Shown here: positions 58,420 to 64,000 of the stretch, in pieces
How the letters are laid out: each line of letters starts with the position of its first letter
Numbering within the stretch: position 1 is the stretch's first letter
Assembly (NCBI GenBank): GCA_002812745.2
Contig: NCSJ02000050.1
Location: 62,001 to 126,000, forward strand
Direction: 5' to 3'
Length of the DNA: 64,000 bases
Source: Scytalidium lignicola
Taxonomy: Eukaryota; Ascomycota; Leotiomycetes
Notes under the pieces: generated by a model
Databases searched by the model: none
What the model saw: the letters and a program-made list of their open reading frames with translations, nothing else
Told to the model about the DNA's origin: nothing
Program-made: the position numbers and the translations under genes

Positions 58420-61400
58420 ATGAGATCTCGCCTGTATCGCTCTAGTTTTTGTTCAATCTCCCAGTATTATCACGCAAAGAGGGAATAGAATGTAAGGTTC
58501 CCAATCCTGTCGCGACGCGGTGCTCTTGCTCTTTCGTGTTGTCGCTGATTTTATTGCTACACAGGGCTCCCCAGATCATTGATTTGACTGGAAGCGATGA
58601 TGAACTCGACAACAGTATGCATTCCGGCCTTTAGCTGCAAGAATATAGCTGCCCTCGCGTGGCAAGATTCGCTGATTCAAAATATATAGTCCCGCAGTCG
58701 CGGACGGCGGATAATAGCCATCTGCCACGCTCAATAGCACCGGCTTTCAAATATGTGCCCCCGTTAATTCCAAGAGTCGTATCCCTGGTCCCTCCTGTGA
58801 AGCGGCAAAAGATTCATGGAGAGATGGTACCGAGAAATGCAACAATAGGTTCTATGCCAAACACTGCTATTGTCATCGAAGATGATGAGGAGGAGGAGGG
58901 AAAAGCGACACTTTCAAGGCAGCTCAATGTTGAAATTCAAGTGTCTTCGATTTTAGAGTCTCCTGGGAACTCTTTAGCATCGCGAGATCGTGCTGATCGG
59001 TTTGGTGCTTCCAATCCCCGAGTCTCAGGAAGGGGCAAGATTCAGAAACCCACTCGACGCGGAAGAGCAATACTAATCAACCAGGAGTACCATGGTAAGA
59101 TGGTCCATGCTTTAAAGAATCAGGTCTTTGTACACATACAATCTGCGCTAGCAAGTTATGAAAACGCTCTGGGAAGACCTGCATGTACAGAAATTGGGAC
59201 AAAAGTATGCTAATGCGTCTAACTTGTGATTTTATGATTATCAACTAATTTTATCTTAGATTGCCGGTATGCTAACTGAAGAACCTGGATTTGTCGACGA
59301 CTTGGTAGGAAATAATTGGAAACTCTCTGCAAGATTTGAACAGAAGGTCGCAGCACGTGCTCAACAGTATGTCATTGAACATGCCACAGAGGCTCTGAAG
59401 GATTTGGACGATAACATCCGAAACGTATGTTCCACTAACGGAAATACGCGCATAGAGGATCGTGGACCTACTGTTGAACCAAAGCGAGAAAGTGTTGCCC
59501 CCAAATCTCTAAGCCCTATTAATGAGTTAGATACTAGCTCCTCACAATATGGAAGATATCACCTCATTAAAGAGGATTCGAGCTCCGCTCTGAATGATAG
59601 CGATCAAAGTGAGCAAAAATCACACAAGTACTCATCATCCCCAAACACTTCATTTAGCAATGATCTAGATGATGAGATTGCAAAATTCGATACCCGAAAT
59701 GGTAAGACTCGGTCAAAGCAAGCAAGCATTGTCTCAAATCACCGGAGTAGACAATTACGCCAACGACGCTCCGTAGTATATCGCTTTGTAGCCCCACGGA
59801 GGAAATCCATTAAAAATTTGAACAGCAGCGTTACTCAGAAGGATTTGAAAACTACTGTTGACGCTCCTCTTCAAAGGCAGTCTCTTGAAACTATCCATAA
59901 AATACAGACGTTAAGTTTCGCAGGCTTGGATGCCGGAATCGAACGTCCTTACATCAAGGCTGATGATAGAGAGCTAATACGTCGAGGTCTGGAAGCAATT
60001 CGTTCTAAATCTACGTCTGAGATACTCTCAGCAAAGGAACGCCAGTTACTGGAGTCTACCACTGTTCATGTTGACCTGTCCTTAGAAGAGATAGACTTTC
60101 TCTGCAGAGTTCTTACTTCAGAATTGGGTAACAAGGGTCCTGAATGTGACAACAGTGGCCATCGAATCATATATCTGATGCAGGGCCAGGCGCAAAATAT
60201 ACATAAACTTGTCTGTGCAATTAGGGAGGCATTGATAGAGCCATCTCAAGATGTTGGGTCCAGGCTTCTCCAATACAGAGATCCAGCTTCTATTCAAGCA
60301 ATTCTAGAAGATGTCTCAGAGGGTCTTGTTTCATTACAAAATCGGATTTTACGAATAGCCCCTATCCAAGATTCTTCTTCAAAATCGGAAGGGCCGTCGA
60401 TATCCTCACTTTTACGGCAACGAGAAGTATTTGGAAATTCATCTATTAGGTTATCAAGAGGCCAGCGATCTTTCAACTCTACGATATCGGTATGTTTTGA
60501 GGATTCTCTTATCCACCGGAGTGAATGGACAGACTGCTGTGGTGACATCTCCACTGTCACCTGGATAAATCAAGATACTTTTGTCTGTGGAGCTATAGCA
60601 CATTCGGATTTTCACAACATGCAGTATAACAAACCTGGAAATCTACTTATTGGTAATACCTGTATAGATACGTTAAGATCTGTGGCGGACCACAGGATTG
60701 TACGTCCCGTAGTGAGCAGCAGTGATAATATGGAGAACTCCTTGACGTCAATGCGTCATACTCAAGATTACTGGTTATACACCTCTGTCGTTTCTACCGC
60801 TCATAACAACATTTCTGGTTATACGTTCACTGCGAGTTTTGATGAGACAGTTAAGGTCTGGAAAGTGTGTGAAAGAGATACTTCCATGAAACTCCAAGGG
60901 ACTTGGGAACACGACGGCAAAGTTAATTTTGTAGTGACCTCAGAACGCCACAGCCTTGTTGCTACAGCTTCCGACGTCAGCAACAACGCAATTCGAGTAT
61001 ATCACTTGGACGCAAATGACGTCTCGAAGAGCGCATACAATACATATACCGGTGACAAAGCATATGAACAAGCACAAGAGCTACAACGACGGGATAAATG
61101 GGCTTATTATCCTGCAACGATACAATGGGGGAGGTCTGACAGTGTAACACACTTATTAGTTGTGGGATACTCCCCCCGGAGTGTGACAGGTAATGACCTT
61201 GATATCCCTGATGACAAAAAGAATACCGGAGAGCTATGCATTTGGAATGCGAGAACTGGTGAGCGAGTATCACTTCACGCTGCTCGTGCTCAAAACGTAT
61301 TTGAGGTTATCTGGCATCCAACGCAGCCGGTGTTTTTAGCTGCAACCTCTCCTGCTGGACCATGTGAACTGGAAACCAAAACTCAGGTTCGTATGTTTGC

Positions 61401-62580
61401 CCAGAACGAAGTTGGTGCCTTTTTGCAAATAAAGGCCCTCGATTGCCCTGCCATTGATATAAATGAACTCACGATAAGGTAAATCTCAAGTTCGGTTCAT
61501 TTTCAAATATTTTCTGTTAACTTTGTGCAAGGCCTATGGGATTTGTGCAGTGCTATGTTACTGCTAGCTGTACGGATGGTGCAACCTATGTCTGGGATAC
61601 TGCGCAAGGAGATCAGGCTATCCATGTGCTTAGACATGGAGGTCAGTGCCCAGAACTCTCTTTCTCTCTATACATTCTCTGACATAGACACAGAACCACT
61701 TGAAACCCAACTCCATGATATTCCTCGGGAATTATCAGATAGTGGTGTGAAATTTGCGGCTTGGGGAAAGAGTACTGCTCGGTTCTATACAGGTTCATCA
61801 GATGGCACGGTTAAGGCATGGGATATTCAAGCTCCCAAGGGAAAGACCTTCGTCCGCAATGTCGTTTCAGTTTCTGGTGGGATTTCTGTTGGTTCCTTCT
61901 CGAAGGACTTTTCCAAGTTGGTCTTAGGAGATGCTAGTGGGAAAGTTTATCTTCTCGAAGTTAGACACGGACAAGATCTCGTCAATACTCAAACAAGGGA
62001 CGACAATGCCTTTCCTGAGGATATCCATGCCGATTTAATACAATTCAGCGCTACTGGAAGACGGCCTAGGTTAATAGTCCCCCATCCAGAGCCAGAGCCA
62101 CCCTGCCCGGCACCTGGAATGACTCTCGGTCCAGAACTGTCCGGTCGACAGCTAGCGAGGACTTTCATTGAAGAAGGACAGCTTACCCTTCATCCCGATC
62201 GCGCGATTGGCCCGATCCAGGGACCAAACTACCACGAGACACACCTTTATCGAAAGGAATGCCACCAAGACGGCGACGAAAACAAACCCCTTCTTCCAGT
62301 ATTCCAAACGAAGCAAAGAGAGGAAATCGGTAAAAATCAAAGCAAACTAAATATCCCGTACTTACCACGGGTCACAAGCTCTGATCAGAAGAGCCATGAA
62401 GATAATGTCGCATTGGATCTAGATATGTCCGGTTTATCCCTAAGGTGCAGGGAGGAACTCAAACTAGAGGGTGTAGATCTTGACTTTGAAGAGGAATACA
62501 CATTTGAAATGGAGCTGATGCCTCCTAGTAAATTTTTCAGGAGGATAAAGGATCATGATAGAAATGGTCAACGCATATGA
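58420..62580 (+). CDS. Large WD40-repeat protein with SIM-like N-terminal motifs
   Basis: Six exons (58420-58433, 58565-58614, 58690-59204, 59260-61478, 61532-61641, 61688-62580) give 1266 residues. The N-terminus carries IIDLTGSDDELD near residue 9 and AIVIEDDEEEEG near 75, both like SUMO-interaction motifs. Disordered sequence with basic patches (QKPTRRGRAIL, SRQLRQRRSVVYRF) follows. The C-terminal half is a WD40 propeller: WTDCCGDISTVTWINQDTFV, FTASFDETVKVWKV, NVFEVIWHPTQPVFLAATSP, TASCTDGATYVWDTAQGDQA, and KFAAWGKSTARFYTGSSDGT followed by VKAWDI. I do not recognise an orthologue; a chromatin or ubiquitin-ligase adaptor is possible. The 14-base first exon (MRSRL) is inferred from splice sites and phase only. 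Confidence 0.8.
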
Positions 62581-63875
62581 GTATCTGTATCATTGATGAA
62601 ATGTCTTAGCAGGTAGCTAGGATCAATTTTTGAGTTAGACGAGTACGGAGCAGGGGCGTTATGAACTCATTCGTTTTGTTAATATTGTATGCCGATACGT
62701 CAATAGATAGAACTTCGGATGAACAATAGTTCGTCTAGTTCTCGAAATATATTAACACCCCAACTACCTGATTTGCAAATATCGACTAGCGTAATGTATT
62801 TTATACTCTGGACTCTAATCTCTAGTTGTAGGGAACCGCTAAAGTAACGCATAACGTGCCTAACAAACTTATATGACTACATACATAAACGGCAAGGAGC
62901 CAAGTTAATTAAATCGCACCGGAAGTGGCTACAAGGATGCAGAGAGATTGTCAGCAGCATACTGATTAATGTATGCAAAGCCTAGTAAGCTCTTGCATAC
63001 AGCAGCTTAGCTCCCTCCCGGCTAGTTCATCCTCGCTGCTTTTGAGTGTTCGGTTTTTTGCGGAGCATTGCTGCTTTAGATATCTCTTTTCCTTAAGAGA
63101 TTCTAGATTGGTAGTCTGGACGTAGATTACGAAGATTATTAAGATTATTCATAGGTGCCTAGTACGATGGTCTAACGTAGTTGGTGATACTGCAACATTC
63201 ATGTTCGGGGTCTATAATTACCGTAACTGGATGAGACGAATTAACCAACAGAAAATATTTTGTGCTATATTACAATGTTATTTTGCATGATACCTTCAAG
63301 TTCCTAAGTTCTTTCTCGGGTTTACTTAAAGATGGGCTATTAGAAAATATAGCAGGTTTAGATTCTGAAACAATATAAGATTTGCAGCAACTGTTAATAT
63401 TGTCAAAATTAGGACTTAAAAGTTTGCACTGCAGGTGTAGGAATTAAGGATCGTCGATTCTGGAGCTAAAGTACACAAATACAAGCAAGAGACGAAGCGA
63501 GCACACATAGCATTGTACCGTTGCCATATCCGAAAAGAAATGCCTCAAAGAAGTCAAGCTCCCGACTGATAAGTAGAACCGACTGGTATACAGATGTATG
63601 GAATAAGTCCGATTCTAAATATGGAATAGTCACCCATCCACCCAAGATACAATCCAGCAACCTCCTTTGAGTTTTTATAACCAGAGAATTTTCCTTCAAA
63701 TATTAAAATCAGAGAACCACCAAATACCGTGGGCGCCGAAACCATGCAGAAACTTACACCGCCTGAAAGATGCAAACTGATCCAGACCAAACCGCAGGAG
63801 TCGTAAATCGAAACTAGAAACGAAACCGTCCGAATATATATGCACAACGCCGGGGAAAACGTAGAGAGAATACAC
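62581..63875. other. Intergenic, convergent
   Basis: 1.3 kb between the large WD40 gene and the partial minus-strand gene. AT-rich with scattered short frames on both strands (for example 63466-63847 minus), none with protein features. Presumably two 3' untranslated regions. Confidence 0.5.
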
Positions 63876-64000
63876 TCAAATCCGATGTCCTGGGGGAGGT
63901 TGCTGTTGCTGTGCTTGGGCCTGATTACTAAAGAAATTAGGAGGGAACATCGGCATACCGTTCGGTAGTGTTGGCATCGGGTATGGAAAGCCTGGCATCT
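63876..64000 (-). CDS. 3' end of a Pro/Gln/Met-rich protein (5' part outside window)
   Basis: The last 41 codons of a gene that begins beyond the right edge. Visible residues are MPGFPYPMPTLPNGMPMFPP, then NFFSNQAQAQQQQPPPGHRI and a stop at 63876-63878. The frame stays open to the edge. Such Met/Pro/Gln tails occur in fungal RNA-binding and spliceosomal proteins, but no domain is present here, so no function is assigned. Confidence 0.6.
   Translation of the reverse strand, partial: MPGFPYPMPTLPNGMPMFPPNFFSNQAQAQQQQPPPGHRI

Overview
The window reads as a gene-dense nuclear segment of a filamentous ascomycete (Pezizomycotina). Evidence: spliceosomal introns mostly of 45-110 bases with GTRNGT donors and YAG acceptors, monocistronic genes on both strands, and a full set of conserved fungal housekeeping proteins. 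An inositol-like 'PPGWNDVHDRF' motif protein, an LtrA-family membrane protein and an Abp2-family protein fit Leotiomycetes or a nearby class, but that placement is my inference. I see no transposon, virus, CRISPR array, rRNA or convincing tRNA. Two genes are cut by the window edges.

Layout. 0-10 kb: PCF11 (3' end cut off), a secreted I9-type protease inhibitor, an unrecognised fungal protein, adenylate kinase ADK1, 26S proteasome subunit RPN8, and a SWIM zinc-finger protein. 10-20 kb: coproporphyrinogen oxidase HEM13 with a mitochondrial leader, autophagy protein ATG8, NCE101, mitochondrial GTP/GDP carrier GGC1, and Pol III subunit RPC82. 20-30 kb: complex III core protein QCR2, ATP synthase epsilon ATP15, NatC subunit MAK10, peroxisomal adenine nucleotide carrier ANT1/PMP47, and an Abp2-family protein. 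30-40 kb: endocytic scaffold EDE1, alpha-tubulin, a PGA1-like GPI-anchor factor, and a WW-domain protein with a repetitive tail. 40-51 kb: LtrA-family membrane protein, a Pumilio (PUF) RNA-binding protein with unusually long introns, then a 2.8 kb gene-free stretch. 51-64 kb: the second-largest Pol III subunit (RET1/RPC2), a DCAF4-like WD40 protein, a small ABM-domain protein, a large WD40 protein with SUMO-interaction-like motifs, and the 3' end of a Pro/Gln-rich gene.

The genes do not form one pathway. Loose themes are mitochondrial energy and heme metabolism (HEM13, GGC1, QCR2, ATP15), Pol III (RPC82, RET1), mRNA 3'-end formation and turnover (PCF11, PUF), and proteostasis (RPN8, ATG8, DCAF4-like). 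No novel multi-gene system stands out. The observations most worth following are a CACGTGAT element 115-185 bases upstream of four start codons, SIM-like motifs on an uncharacterised WD40 protein, a membrane-anchored HEM13 leader, a predicted 37-base intron in RPC82, and a base-level error in alpha-tubulin next to an N. Nine single Ns, six of them abutting T runs, mark this as an imperfect draft assembly. Exon borders were assigned by hand from splice consensus and reading-frame continuity; in all complete genes except alpha-tubulin the summed exons are a multiple of three.
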